NCBI RefSeq assembly: GCF_000720765.1 | Contig: NZ_JODC01000004.1 | Location: 124,001-188,000, forward strand | Source: Streptomyces sp. NRRL S-646 | GTDB taxonomy: Bacteria; Actinomycetota; Actinomycetes; Streptomycetales; Streptomycetaceae | Length of the DNA stretch: 64,000 nt | Reading direction: 5' to 3' | Shown here: positions 8,772 to 17,059 of the stretch, in pieces | How the letters are laid out: each line of letters starts with the position of its first letter | Position numbering within the stretch: position 1 is the first letter of the stretch | Position numbers and translations under genes: made by a program | The notes under the pieces: model-generated | The model's input: only the letters and a program-made list of their open reading frames with translations | Told to the model about the DNA's origin: nothing | The model's database searches: none

Positions 8772-8818
8772 GTACGTTCCGGCATCTGGGAGATGCCTCA
8801 CCGTCCGCGTCACGGCCG

Positions 8819-9232
8819 TCAGACCGCCTCCCCCAGTGCGGCGATGACGTCGGCCTTGCGCGGCAGGCCGGTGGCGCGCCTCACGACCCGGCCGTCGGCG
8901 TCCAGGACCAGCACGGTGGGGGTCTTGAGGATGTCGAGTTCGCGCACCAGGCCCAGGTGGTCCTCGGCGTCGATCTCGACGTGGGTCACGCCCGGGACCA
9001 TGCCGGCCACTTCGCCGAGCACGCGCCGGGTGGCCCGGCAGGGCGCGCAGAAGGCGCTGGAGAACTGCACGAGCGTGGCGCGTTCACCGAGTTCCTCGCC
9101 CAACTCGGCCGCCCCGAGCCGCTTCCCGCCGTCGCCCCCACGCACGCGCACCCTCCCGCTTCGCTGCCGATGAATCACTCCGTAGGCGCTCGCCGCCACG
9201 AGCACCACTGCGCACACCACAAGTCCGGTCAT
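8819..9232 (-). CDS. Membrane-anchored thioredoxin-like protein
   Basis: 137 aa from ATG 9232 (an ATG at 9247 is possible). An N-terminal hydrophobic helix (TGLVVCAVVLVAASAYGV) anchors it. It is followed by a thioredoxin fold with active site FSSAFCAPCRATRR and a cis-Pro loop LKTPTVLVLD. A CAPC motif with a surface location suggests extracytoplasmic or membrane-proximal thiol reduction. It is divergent from a DUF4395 gene. Thioredoxin/DUF4395 pairing is common in actinobacteria and suggests the DUF4395 membrane protein is a partner. Confidence 0.88.
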   Translation of the reverse strand: MTGLVVCAVVLVAASAYGVIHRQRSGRVRVRGGDGGKRLGAAELGEELGERATLVQFSSAFCAPCRATRRVLGEVAGMVPGVTHVEIDAEDHLGLVRELDILKTPTVLVLDADGRVVRRATGLPRKADVIAALGEAV

Positions 9233-9307
9233 CACCTGCACAAGCATTCACGAGACTGCAAAGATTCCCGCCTCCCCGGATCTTTTCCCATGCGGAATGC
9301 TTGCTTC

Positions 9308-9724
9308 ATGGACATTGACGTGAGGGGGCCCCGCTTCGGGGCAGCCGTGACGACCGTCGTGCTGGCGGCCGTGCTGATCACCGGGAGCGCCTGGCTGCTG
9401 GCCTGGCAGACGCTGGCGTTCGCGCTGGGCGCGGCGGGCGGGGTGGGCCGTTCGCCGTACGGCTGGCTGTTCCGGAAGGTGGTACGTCCGCGGCTCGGGC
9501 CGCCGAGCGAGTTCGAGTCGCCGGAGCCGCCGCGGTTCGCGCAGGCGGTGGGGCTGGTCTTCGCCGGCGTGGGGCTGGTCGGTTTTGCGCTGGGCCCGGC
9601 CTGGCTGGGGCTCGCGGCGACCGCCGCCGCGCTCGCCGCCGCTTTCCTCAATGCCGCGTTCGGGTACTGCCTGGGCTGCGAGATGTACCTGCTCGTAAGG
9701 CGGGTGACGGTCCGTACGGAGTAA
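9308..9724 (+). CDS. DUF4395 family membrane protein
   Basis: 138 aa from ATG 9308; an in-frame ATG at 9290 is an alternative start, and neither has a clear ribosome site. It starts MDIDVRGPRFGAAVT and has about four hydrophobic segments (~10-28, 30-45, 80-100, 102-120), ending with the family's FGYCLGCEMY motif with its CxxC. DUF4395 members are small integral membrane proteins found beside thioredoxin-like or rhodanese-like proteins. The conserved Cys pair at the end suggests a thiol-redox role. It is divergent from the thioredoxin gene with a 75-base spacing. Confidence 0.85.
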   Translation: MDIDVRGPRFGAAVTTVVLAAVLITGSAWLLAWQTLAFALGAAGGVGRSPYGWLFRKVVRPRLGPPSEFESPEPPRFAQAVGLVFAGVGLVGFALGPAWLGLAATAAALAAAFLNAAFGYCLGCEMYLLVRRVTVRTE

Positions 9725-9845
9725 AGGCGGCTTAAAAGTCCGAGGTGGATCAATTGCCGGACGTGACGAGGATCTCGCCGTTCTGCGGCGCCAGGACTGG
9801 CCACCCGTTCGTTCTTGGGGCACGATCTGCGCAATGCCGTAAACC

Positions 9846-9857
9846 TACGGCTGCGTA
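9846..9857. promoter_or_regulatory. Inverted repeat upstream of the acyltransferase gene
   Basis: TACGGCTGCGTA, 4-base arms TACG/CGTA about a 4-base centre, in an otherwise empty 184-base gap before the acyltransferase. It resembles TetR-type half-site spacing. The regulator is unknown. Confidence 0.25.
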
Positions 9858-9908
9858 ACTTCCCGCCGGGAGAACCCATCCAGGCAGAGAGAAGGGTCCA
9901 CCCCGTCC

Positions 9909-10637
9909 ATGGCTGAGCTTGTCTACCGTCCCGTCGTCGGTCTCGCCCAAACGTTGTTCAAGGCCTGGGACCTCAAGATCGACTGCAGGGGGTCGGAGAA
10001 CATTCCGCGGTCGGGCGGCGCCGTGCTGGTGAGCAATCACATCAGCTATCTGGACTTCATCTTCGACGGTCTGGCCGCCCTGCCGCAGAAGCGCCTGGTG
10101 CGTTTCATGGCGAAGGAGTCGGTGTTCCGGCACAAGATCTCCGGTCCGCTGATGCGCGGCATGAAGCACATCCCGGTGGACCGCAAGAACGGCGAGGCGG
10201 CCTACCAGCACGCGCTGCAGTCGCTGCGTTCCGGCGAGATCGTGGGCGTCTTCCCCGAGGCGACCATCTCGCAGTCCTTCACCCTGAAGAGCTTCAAGTC
10301 GGGTGCCGCGCGCATGGCCCAGGAGGCCGGCGTGCCGCTCATCCCGATGGCACTGTGGGGCACCCAGCGGCTGTGGACCAAGGGCCACCCGCGCAACTTC
10401 AAGCGCAGCCACACGCCGATCACCATCCGGGTGGGCGAGCCGGTGGAGGCCCCCCAGGACCAGTACGCGGGCGCCATCACCCGGCGGCTGCGCGAGCGCG
10501 TCCAGGAGCTCCTGGAGGCGGCGCAGCGCGCCTATCCCGTACGGCCCAAGGGCCCGGACGACACGTGGTGGATGCCCGCCCATCTCGGCGGCACGGCGCC
10601 GACCCCCGAAGAGGTGAAGGCGGCCGAGGCCCGCTGA
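9909..10637 (+). CDS. 1-acyl-sn-glycerol-3-phosphate acyltransferase (PlsC-type)
   Basis: 242 aa from ATG 9909. Acyltransferase blocks are present in order: block I NHISYLD (HX4D catalytic pair), block II KESVFRHKISGPLMRG, block III FPEATIS, block IV PLIPMALWGTQR. Family members transfer a fatty acyl group to the sn-2 position of lysophosphatidic acid at the cytoplasmic membrane face. No strong transmembrane segment is visible, as is usual for actinobacterial paralogues. The 3' end (…AAEAR stop) is part of an imperfect repeat found again 209 bases downstream. Confidence 0.93.
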   Translation: MAELVYRPVVGLAQTLFKAWDLKIDCRGSENIPRSGGAVLVSNHISYLDFIFDGLAALPQKRLVRFMAKESVFRHKISGPLMRGMKHIPVDRKNGEAAYQHALQSLRSGEIVGVFPEATISQSFTLKSFKSGAARMAQEAGVPLIPMALWGTQRLWTKGHPRNFKRSHTPITIRVGEPVEAPQDQYAGAITRRLRERVQELLEAAQRAYPVRPKGPDDTWWMPAHLGGTAPTPEEVKAAEAR

Positions 10638-10893
10638 ATCGACACGCCGGGGCGCGGACGGCGATCTGCACTCCGGGCTGAAACGTCGCCGGCAGCACCC
10701 GCCGGTTCGACACGGCCTCGACCGCCACCGGCGTACAGCGCTTGGTCACCCAGTACTTGGCGGCCGGCACCCAGTTCGAAGCCGAGCCCGTCCACCCGCC
10801 CCAACGGCATCCACCCCGAACGGGCCAGGCAGCCGAGGCCCGCTGAATCGTCACTCCGGGGCGCGGACGGTGATCCGTGCCCCGGGGCTGAAC
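10621..10893. repeat. Imperfect direct repeat spanning the acyltransferase 3' end
   Basis: About 64 bases at 10621-10684 recur at 10830-10893 (offset 209). Both copies contain the final codons and stop of the acyltransferase (GCCGAGGCCCGCTGAATCG) followed by GGGGCGCGGACGG and a GGGCTGAA segment. The second copy also forms the true 3' end of the B3/4-domain gene on the minus strand. The pattern indicates an old tandem duplication across the junction of two convergent genes. Confidence 0.6.
10640..10810 (-). pseudogene. Gene remnant between the two repeat copies
   Basis: On the minus strand one frame reads KYWVTKRCTPVAVEAV followed by a segment ending FQPGVQIAVRAP. The end closely resembles the C-terminus of the neighbouring B3/4-domain protein (FSPGARITVRAP), and the middle loosely matches its TPMPVDEV segment. 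The KYWVTKR heptad is identical to a stretch of the acyl-CoA dehydrogenase at 45.6 kb. There is no start codon or ribosome site and no usable frame. I read it as a decayed, possibly chimeric paralogue fragment left by the junction duplication. Confidence 0.4.
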
Positions 10894-11543
10894 TTCTCCA
10901 GCAGTTCGGCGAGTTCCGCACCTGCCCTCTCGACCTCGTCGACCGGCATCGGGGTCAGGCTCTCCAGCAGGAAGATGCCCGCGACGGTGTCCTCGGTGAG
11001 GCGGGTGCGCGGGCCCTGGCGCCAGTTCCAGCGGCGGCAGGTCACGCCGGCGTCGTCGCGCCAGACGACCTCGCCCGCGTCGGGGTGTTCGACGACCTCC
11101 TCGCCACCGGCCACGGTCACGAAGTCCTCGTCGCCGGTGGCCCGTACGAGCCTCATGCCGCCCCGGATCCGGTCGGTGTCCTCGCCTCCGACGGGGATCA
11201 GATGGGCGACGCTGATGGCGTTGTAGAGGTCGACGAGCAGATTGATGCGAGGCAGTCCGGCGTCCGACAGAGCCCTTTTCGCCAGCGCCTCGGCCGAATT
11301 GCGGGTGCGCGAGGGCTTGGAGCCGAACGCCGTGTAGATCTCGCGCCAGGCCGCCATGTGCGGGTCCTCGTGCGGGGCGCGCCCGTCCAGGCGGGTGGCG
11401 AGGCGGGCGGCCGCCTCGTCCAGGAGGGCCGAACTCTCCTCGGTGCTGGGCCCGTTGACGAGGCCGTGCGCCTCGACGGCGACATGGGTGAATCCGGGGG
11501 CAAGAGCGCGTACCTCGTCGGACACGGTCAGGGAAAGCGTCAT
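10851..11543 (-). CDS. B3/4 (tRNA-editing-like) domain protein
   Basis: 230 aa from ATG 11543, with GAGG at a suitable distance. The B3/4 fold, first seen in phenylalanyl-tRNA synthetase beta chains, is supported by LPRINLLVDLYNAISV, the HLIPVGGEDTDRI segment, and VVWRDDAGVTCRRWNWRQG followed by FLLESL. Stand-alone B3/4 proteins are thought to act on mischarged tRNA or as ligand-binding proteins. The specific role is unknown. It lies 8 bases downstream of a transglutaminase-like gene on the same strand, so the two are probably one transcript. Confidence 0.85.
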   Translation of the reverse strand: MTLSLTVSDEVRALAPGFTHVAVEAHGLVNGPSTEESSALLDEAAARLATRLDGRAPHEDPHMAAWREIYTAFGSKPSRTRNSAEALAKRALSDAGLPRINLLVDLYNAISVAHLIPVGGEDTDRIRGGMRLVRATGDEDFVTVAGGEEVVEHPDAGEVVWRDDAGVTCRRWNWRQGPRTRLTEDTVAGIFLLESLTPMPVDEVERAGAELAELLEKFSPGARITVRAPE

Positions 11544-11551
11544 GGTCTGCC

Positions 11552-12145
11552 TCAGAGTGCGGTGGGGAGCGTCTTCCACAGATGGGGCCTGTCGGGGGCG
11601 GCCTTGAGGGCCTCGATGACCGCCGGATGTGGTTCAGCGTACAGGACTGGGTAGTCCACCTCACTGGACTCCGGATCGGGGATCCAGGCCAGGTGCTCAC
11701 CCTCGAGGGAGAACTGGGCATCGACACCCGGTTTGTTGCCGCGGGGATCCTGCCGATGCCAGGCGCCGTTGAAGCGGACGGCGATCAGACCGTGCACGGC
11801 ATGGCCGCCGCCGTCGTCGTGCGCCAGCCTCTGGTAGCAGAGCGCCGCGGGGATGTCCTCGGCCCGCAGCAGGGCGGCGAGGGCGTGGGCCTTGGCGTAG
11901 CAGATGCCGGTGCCCAGCCGCAGCACGTCGGAGGCCCGCCAGGTGACATGCAGATCGCCCGAGTCCTGGGAGTGCGGGATGGTGTCACGTACGTACTCGA
12001 AGGCAGCCCGCGCATAGGCATACGAGTCCGGTACGTCCCGGGCGAGACGGGCAGCCGTCTCCCGCACCACTGGATGGTCGTGGTCGATGACCTCGTCAGC
12101 AGCCAAGTAGGCGGACAAGTCGGGGATGTTCTGGATCAGCTCCAT
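11552..12145 (-). CDS. Transglutaminase-like (papain-fold) protein
   Basis: 197 aa from ATG 12145. The transglutaminase-core triad is visible: Cys in GTGICYAKAHAL, His in AVHGLIAV, Asp in WHRQDPRG. It is preceded by the YVRDTIPHS region typical of the family. No signal peptide, so cytosolic. Short bacterial members are usually peptidases or amidases rather than cross-linkers; the substrate is unknown. It is upstream of and probably co-transcribed with the B3/4-domain gene. Confidence 0.88.
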   Translation of the reverse strand: MELIQNIPDLSAYLAADEVIDHDHPVVRETAARLARDVPDSYAYARAAFEYVRDTIPHSQDSGDLHVTWRASDVLRLGTGICYAKAHALAALLRAEDIPAALCYQRLAHDDGGGHAVHGLIAVRFNGAWHRQDPRGNKPGVDAQFSLEGEHLAWIPDPESSEVDYPVLYAEPHPAVIEALKAAPDRPHLWKTLPTAL

Positions 12146-12231
12146 GCCCGCAGAGCATAGGAATACGATCAGCCGTCAGTCAATCAATTTACGGAGTAAT
12201 GCATATTCATGCATCGCTCACCACTCACCGC

Positions 12232-12660
12232 TCACCTCTCGTCGCACATCCTGTTCAGCTCCTTCGCGATCCGATCGACTCGTGACTCGCCCTCGCTGCG
12301 CAACCCGTGCACGCCCGTGAGGCTCACGACGCTCCCGTCGAAGAGGACCGCCACCGGGCACTCCCACAGGGTGCCGTTCGTCCACCAGTCGATCCCGCTC
12401 TCGACCACCACCAGGTCGTCCCACGCCACGAACCGGGTCCGCCACAGTCCACGGCTGCGGATGCCGTCGTGTGACACCCGCAGCCGACTGGAGAGAGCGC
12501 GCCAGGCCAGCCATGTCACAGCCACCGCCGGCACGGGGCAGAGCAAGAGCCCGAAAGGTTCCGGAGCCTCCGTGACGAGGCCGAGGACCACTGCGCCGAA
12601 CATCAGGAGCCCGGCGCACCTCAGCCCGTTCGTCCACGGGTTGCGGATGGTCGTGTCCAT
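12232..12660 (-). CDS. Membrane protein with bacterial PH-like domain
   Basis: 142 aa from ATG 12660. Two hydrophobic helices occur near the start (LRCAGLLMFGAVVLGLV and LLLCPVPAVAVTWLAW). A soluble region follows whose RVSHDGIRSRGLWRTRFV and AWDDLVVVE pieces are typical of bacterial PH-domain proteins of the YdbS/PH6 type. The C-terminus is short and charged. The function of such proteins is not established. It is monocistronic as far as can be seen. Confidence 0.65.
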   Translation of the reverse strand: MDTTIRNPWTNGLRCAGLLMFGAVVLGLVTEAPEPFGLLLCPVPAVAVTWLAWRALSSRLRVSHDGIRSRGLWRTRFVAWDDLVVVESGIDWWTNGTLWECPVAVLFDGSVVSLTGVHGLRSEGESRVDRIAKELNRMCDER

Positions 12661-12722
12661 GCCTCAGGCATACCGCCGGTCATTCTGCGCCGACACTGCC
12701 GCCGCGGAGGCTTGACGGAGAC

Positions 12723-13793
12723 CTAACGCGCCATCTCCTCCTTGAGCGCCGCCACGAAGGCGTCCACGTCGTCCTCGGTGGTGTCGAAGGCGCACATCCA
12801 GCGCACGACGCCCGCGGCCTCGTCCCAGAAGTAGAAGCGGAACCGCTTCTGCAGCCGCTCGCTCACGTCGTGCGGGAGCCTGGCGAACACCCCGTTGGCC
12901 TGGACCGGGTAGAGGATCTCCACGCCGTGCACGGCGCGCACGCCCTCGGCCAGGCGCTGGGCCATCTCATTGGAGTGGCGGGCGTTGCGCAGCCACAGGT
13001 CCTTGGCGAGCAGGGCCTCCAACTGCACCGACACGAACCGCATCTTGGAGGCGAGCTGCATGGACAGCTTGCGCAGGTGCTTCATGTGGCTGACGGCGTC
13101 CTGATTGATGACGACGACCGCCTCGCCGAACAGGGCGCCGTTCTTCGTCCCGCCCAGGGAGAGGATGTCGACGCCGACCGCGTTGGTGAACGTCCGCATC
13201 GGGACGTCCAGGGACGCGGCCGCATTGGCTATGCGGGAGCCGTCCAGGTGCACCTTCATTCCGTGCGCCTGAGCGTGCTCACAGATCGCGCGGATCTCGT
13301 CGGGCGTGTAGAGCGTGCCGAGCTCCGTGCTCTGGGTGATCGAGACGACCTGCGGCATCGCCCGGTGCTCGTCGTCCCAGCCGTACGCCTGCCTGTCGAT
13401 CAGTTCGGGGGTGAGCTTGCCGTCCGGCGTCGGGACGGTGAGCAGCTTCAGGCCGCCCATGCGCTCCGGCGCCCCGCCCTCGTCGACGTTGATGTGCGCG
13501 CTCTCGGCGCAGATCACCGCGCCCCAGCGGTCGGTTACGGCCTGGAGCGCGACGACGTTCGCGCCGGTGCCGTTGAAGACCGGGAAGGCCTCGGCCGTGG
13601 CCCCGAAGTGGCTGCGGATGATGCTCTGGAGGTTGTCGGTGTAGTCGTCCTCGCCGTACGCGACCTGGTGCCCGCCGTTGGCCATGGCCAGGGCGGCGAG
13701 CACCTCCGGGTGGGCCCCGGCGTAGTTGTCGCTGGCGAAGCCGCGGACCTCCGGGTCGTGATGGCGACGCGCGTCGGTCCTCGGGGGGTTCAC
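12723..13793 (-). CDS. Low-specificity threonine aldolase / beta-eliminating lyase family protein
   Basis: 356 aa. GTG 13793 was chosen because it overlaps the stop of the SDR gene by 4 bases (GTGA), a coupling seen repeatedly here. The PLP fold is clear: FASDNYAGAHPEV, FNGTGANVVAL, SAHINVDEGGAPE, VHLDGSRIANA, and the PLP-lysine motif SLGGTKNG. Such enzymes split threonine or related beta-hydroxy amino acids to glycine and an aldehyde. It is third in an operon after a DUF6421 gene and an SDR gene, which suggests a shared small-molecule pathway not otherwise identified. Confidence 0.9.
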   Translation of the reverse strand: MNPPRTDARRHHDPEVRGFASDNYAGAHPEVLAALAMANGGHQVAYGEDDYTDNLQSIIRSHFGATAEAFPVFNGTGANVVALQAVTDRWGAVICAESAHINVDEGGAPERMGGLKLLTVPTPDGKLTPELIDRQAYGWDDEHRAMPQVVSITQSTELGTLYTPDEIRAICEHAQAHGMKVHLDGSRIANAAASLDVPMRTFTNAVGVDILSLGGTKNGALFGEAVVVINQDAVSHMKHLRKLSMQLASKMRFVSVQLEALLAKDLWLRNARHSNEMAQRLAEGVRAVHGVEILYPVQANGVFARLPHDVSERLQKRFRFYFWDEAAGVVRWMCAFDTTEDDVDAFVAALKEEMAR

Positions 13794-14539
13794 GGCTTCT
13801 CGGTCAGCCACAGACGCTTTCCGTTCACTTCGGCGGCGGGCTTGCTCCAGACGTCGGCGATGGCCTCGGCGAGGTCCGTGACGTCCGTGAAGCCCGCGAA
13901 CTTCGCGTTGGGGCGATCGGCGCGCATCGCGTCGTGCACCAACGCCTTCACCACCAGGATCGCAGCCGCCGAGGTCGGCCCCTCGGGGCCCCCGGCCTTG
14001 CGGAAGTAGTCGGCCATGGCCAGGGTCCACGCCTCGGACGCGGCCTTGGCAGCGGCGTACGCGGCGTTGCCCGCGGTGGGCTTGGTCGCGCCCGCGGCGC
14101 TGATCAGCACGTACCGTCCACGCTCGCTGCGCTGCAGCGCCTCGGAGAAGGCGAGGGAGGTGTGCTGCACGGTGCGGATGAGCAGCAGCTCCAGGAAGTC
14201 CCAGTCGTCGAGGCTGGTCTTGATGAAGGTCTCGCTGCCGCGCCAGCCGCCGACGAGGTGGACCAGGCCGTCGACGCGGCCGAACTCCTTCTCGATGTGC
14301 GTGGCCCACTCCCGGGTGGACTCCAGGTCCAGCAGGTCGACGGGCTCACCGGTCACGGTGGCGCCCCCGGACGCGTAACGGGCCGCGTCCACGGCCTCCG
14401 CGAGCCGCTCGGGATCGTTGTCCGCGGCGACGACGGTCGCGCCCGCCTCCGCGAGCCGGACCAGTGCCGCGCGCCCGGCGGGTCCGCCCGCGCCGGCCAC
14501 CGCGATCACCGCACCGCTGAGAGCTCCGTTCCCCGCCAT
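13790..14539 (-). CDS. Short-chain dehydrogenase/reductase
   Basis: 249 aa from ATG 14539, supported by AGGAGG upstream; a GTG at 14584 overlapping the DUF6421 stop is an alternative. Rossmann SDR features: VIAVAGAGGPAGRAAL (Gly-rich loop), VVAADNDPERL, LVHLVGG, catalytic Ser region VLISAAGA and YAAAKAA (YxxxK). Oxidises or reduces an unknown alcohol or ketone with NAD(P). It is sandwiched between DUF6421 and the threonine aldolase with near-zero spacing, so it is part of a tight three-gene operon. Confidence 0.9.
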   Translation of the reverse strand: MAGNGALSGAVIAVAGAGGPAGRAALVRLAEAGATVVAADNDPERLAEAVDAARYASGGATVTGEPVDLLDLESTREWATHIEKEFGRVDGLVHLVGGWRGSETFIKTSLDDWDFLELLLIRTVQHTSLAFSEALQRSERGRYVLISAAGATKPTAGNAAYAAAKAASEAWTLAMADYFRKAGGPEGPTSAAAILVVKALVHDAMRADRPNAKFAGFTDVTDLAEAIADVWSKPAAEVNGKRLWLTEKP

Positions 14540-14580
14540 GGTCTTCGCCTCCTGAGCAGTGGTGATGGTGTTGCGGTCGC

Positions 14581-15978
14581 TCACGCGGCGACTCGCTCGG
14601 CGCTCTCCGCCGTGATGCCCCTGGTGGAGGCGATCACGTTCTTCAGCTTCTTGGAGAGGGCCTCATAGAACATGCTCAGGGGAAACTCGTCCGGAAGCAC
14701 GTCATCGACGAGCTTCCGCGGCGGTCGGCTCAGGTCGAGGGCGTCGGGGCCCTTGGCCCAGCGGGAGCCGGGGTGCGGGGCGAGGTACTGCGACACCAGG
14801 TCGTACGCGGCGAACCAGTGGACCAGCTTCGGGCGGTCGATGCCGGCCCGGTAGAGGTCCTCGATCTCGGCGCACAGCTGGTTGGTGACCTGCGGGGCGC
14901 GCTGCCAGTCGATGTGCAGCTTGTTGTCGGTCCAGCGGATCACGTCGTGCTTGTGCAGGTAGGCGAAGAGGAGCTGACCGCCGAGACCGTCGTAGTTGCG
15001 CACGCGCTCGCCGGTGACCGGGAAGCGGAACATGCGGTCGAAGAGCACCGCGTACTGCACGTCACGGGCCTGCGGGACGCCGTCGGCCTGCAGCTTCACG
15101 GCCTCCTTGAAGGCGGTGAGGTCGCAGCGCAGCTCTTCGAGGCCGTACATCCAGAACGGCTGGCGCTGCTTGATCATGAACGGGTCGAAGGGCAGGTCGC
15201 CGTGGCTGTGGGTGCGGTCGTGGACCATGTCCCAGAGCACGAAGGCCTCCTCGCAGCGCTTCTGGTCGTGGACCATCGCGGCGATGTCCTCGGGCAGCTC
15301 GAGGCCCAGGATGTCGACGGCGGCGTCGGTGACGCGCCGGAAGCGTGCGGCCTCACGGTCACAGAAGATGCCACCCCAGGAGAAACGTTCCGGCGCCTCG
15401 CGCACGGCTATGGTCTCCGGGAAGAGGACGGCCGAGTTGGTGTCGTAGCCGGCTGTGAAGTCCTCGAACTTGATGCCGCAGAACAGCGGGTTGTCGTAGC
15501 GGGTGCGCTCCAGCTCGGCCAGCCAGTCCGGCCAGACCATGCGCAGCACGACCGCCTCCAGGTTGCGGTCCGGATTGCCGTTCTGCGTGTACATCGGGAA
15601 GACGACCAGGTGCTGCAGGTCGTCCGCGCGGTTCGCGGCGGGCTGGAAGGCCAGCAGCGAGTCGAGGAAGTCGGGCACCTCGAAGCCGCCCTCGGCCCAC
15701 CGCAGCAGGTCCTTGGCCAGCGCCTCGTGGTAGTCGGCGTCGTGCGGGAGCAGCGGGGAGAGCTCCTCCACGGCCGCCACGACACGCCGTACGGCCGCCT
15801 CGGCGTCCGCGCGCTCGGGTGCGCCTTCGGCCTCGAGGTCGATCGATCCGTCCTTGGCCTGCCATGGCCGGATCTGCTCCACGGCATTCTTGAGCACGGC
15901 CCAGGCCGGGTGCTCCACCACCCTGGTCACGGGAGGAACCTGCTCCTCCGAAGCCGCCTGCACAAGAATTTCCGTCAT
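14581..15978 (-). CDS. DUF6421 family protein
   Basis: 465 aa from ATG 15978, with GGAGG in the preceding GGAGGATGGGAC. I recognise it as the Streptomyces family DUF6421, which has no known function. A central VLWDMVHDRTHSHGDLPFD stretch with three closely spaced His and two Asp residues looks like a metal or catalytic centre. Other conserved-looking pieces are GGIFCDREAARF and VRNYDGLGGQLLFAYLHKHDVIRW. No signal peptide or membrane helices are present. It heads an operon with an SDR and a threonine aldolase and has a palindrome in its promoter region. Confidence 0.75.
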   Translation of the reverse strand: MTEILVQAASEEQVPPVTRVVEHPAWAVLKNAVEQIRPWQAKDGSIDLEAEGAPERADAEAAVRRVVAAVEELSPLLPHDADYHEALAKDLLRWAEGGFEVPDFLDSLLAFQPAANRADDLQHLVVFPMYTQNGNPDRNLEAVVLRMVWPDWLAELERTRYDNPLFCGIKFEDFTAGYDTNSAVLFPETIAVREAPERFSWGGIFCDREAARFRRVTDAAVDILGLELPEDIAAMVHDQKRCEEAFVLWDMVHDRTHSHGDLPFDPFMIKQRQPFWMYGLEELRCDLTAFKEAVKLQADGVPQARDVQYAVLFDRMFRFPVTGERVRNYDGLGGQLLFAYLHKHDVIRWTDNKLHIDWQRAPQVTNQLCAEIEDLYRAGIDRPKLVHWFAAYDLVSQYLAPHPGSRWAKGPDALDLSRPPRKLVDDVLPDEFPLSMFYEALSKKLKNVIASTRGITAESAERVAA

Positions 15979-16014
15979 GTCCCATCCTCCACGGGAGAAG
16001 CTCACGTATGGAGA

Positions 16015-16028
16015 CCGTATACATACGG
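16015..16028. promoter_or_regulatory. Palindromic operator candidate of the DUF6421 operon
   Basis: CCGTATACATACGG: perfect 6-base arms around AC. On the minus strand it contains TATACG, a possible -10, with TTGCTG as a possible -35 about 16 bases further up. A bound regulator would occlude the promoter. A further half-site (CGTATGG) lies just inside at 16005-16011. Confidence 0.45.
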
Positions 16029-16372
16029 ACTTCCTCTCAGCAAGAGGAGTCTCGGGAGATTATCCTGCGCCTCTCCATGGTCACCGAACTTTTTCCTGCC
16101 GGAAACCGGTCCGGCAGACATTTGGGTATCGCGTGGCTACCCGGCGCCGGAGCGCCGAAACCGGCCACCGGTCAATGCCGGAAGGACTCGCCCACGCCAG
16201 GGTGATCGCCCGACGAGTACAGGCCAGGCCTGCCCCAGGCGGCGCCCCGATCCTCCGTGTACGCGCGGGCTCATCGCCGGGCCGGGCCGTTAGGCTGCGG
16301 CTCTGCCCGCGCGGCCGTCCGCTCCGGTCCGCGCGCGGAGCCGAGCCGCCGTCGACGGAAGCGAGTTGAACC
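16029..16372. other. Non-coding stretch between divergent DUF6421 operon and GDPD gene
   Basis: About 340 bases with no convincing gene in any frame. A TAGGCT at 16291-16296 could be the -10 of the GDPD gene, but its -35 is weak. Otherwise I see nothing in it. Confidence 0.5.
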
Positions 16373-17056
16373 TTGAACTTCCTTACCATCGGTCATCGCG
16401 GAGTCATGGGTACCGAGCCCGAGAACACCCTCCGTTCCTTCGTCGCCGCCCAGCACGCCGGGCTCGACATGATCGAACTCGATCTGCATCTGAGCAAGGA
16501 CGGCGCCCTCGTCGTCATGCACGACACCGACGTGGACCGCACGACCGACGGCACCGGCCCGATCGCCGAGAAGACCCTCGCCGAGCTGCGCGCCCTGGAC
16601 GCGGGCCGCGGGGAGCGCGTCCCGGTCTTCGAGGAGGTCCTCGAAGCCGTGCGGGCACCGCTGCAGGCCGAGATCAAGGACATCGCGGCGGCACGCGCGC
16701 TGGCCGAGGTCATGCTCAAACGGGACCTGGTCGCCCGGGTCGAGGTGTCCTCGTTCCACGACGAGGCGATCGCCGAGGTCACCCGCCTGGTGCCCGGCGT
16801 ACGGACCGCGCTGATCGGCAGCCGCTACGGCACCGACATCGTGGAACGCGCCGTGGAAGCCGGTGCCGCGACCGTCTGCCTCAACATCCGCCGCCTCACC
16901 CTGGAGGTCGTGGAGCAGGCCCGCAAGGCCGACCTGCGGATCATCGGCTGGGTGGTGAACACGCAGGACCATCTGCGCCTCGTCCGGGCGCTGCAGCTGG
17001 ACGGCGCGACCACCGACTACCCGGAGATCAAGCGCACCGGCCGCTTCACGGCCTGA
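16373..17056 (+). CDS. Glycerophosphodiester phosphodiesterase
   Basis: 227 aa starting at TTG 16373 with GGAAGCGAG upstream. The GDPD catalytic elements are present: GHRGVMGTEPENT (His, Arg, Glu), ELDLHLSKDGALVVMHD (metal Glu/Asp and the second His), DRTTDGTG, and AEIKD. Hydrolyses glycerophosphodiesters such as glycerophosphocholine to glycerol-3-phosphate and an alcohol. There is no signal peptide, so it acts in the cytosol on recycled lipid head groups. It is monocistronic and convergent with a GNAT gene 3 bases away. Confidence 0.93.
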   Translation: MNFLTIGHRGVMGTEPENTLRSFVAAQHAGLDMIELDLHLSKDGALVVMHDTDVDRTTDGTGPIAEKTLAELRALDAGRGERVPVFEEVLEAVRAPLQAEIKDIAAARALAEVMLKRDLVARVEVSSFHDEAIAEVTRLVPGVRTALIGSRYGTDIVERAVEAGAATVCLNIRRLTLEVVEQARKADLRIIGWVVNTQDHLRLVRALQLDGATTDYPEIKRTGRFTA

Positions 17057-17059
17057 GCC

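Noticed and set aside
13793..14309. N-terminal extension of the threonine aldolase through the SDR gene
   Set aside because: The extension is an Arg-rich out-of-frame reading of the SDR; the family starts near GTG 13793.
16081..16389. 102-codon minus-strand ORF in the DUF6421/GDPD gap
   Set aside because: No ribosome site, biased Arg/Ala composition and no recognisable motif.
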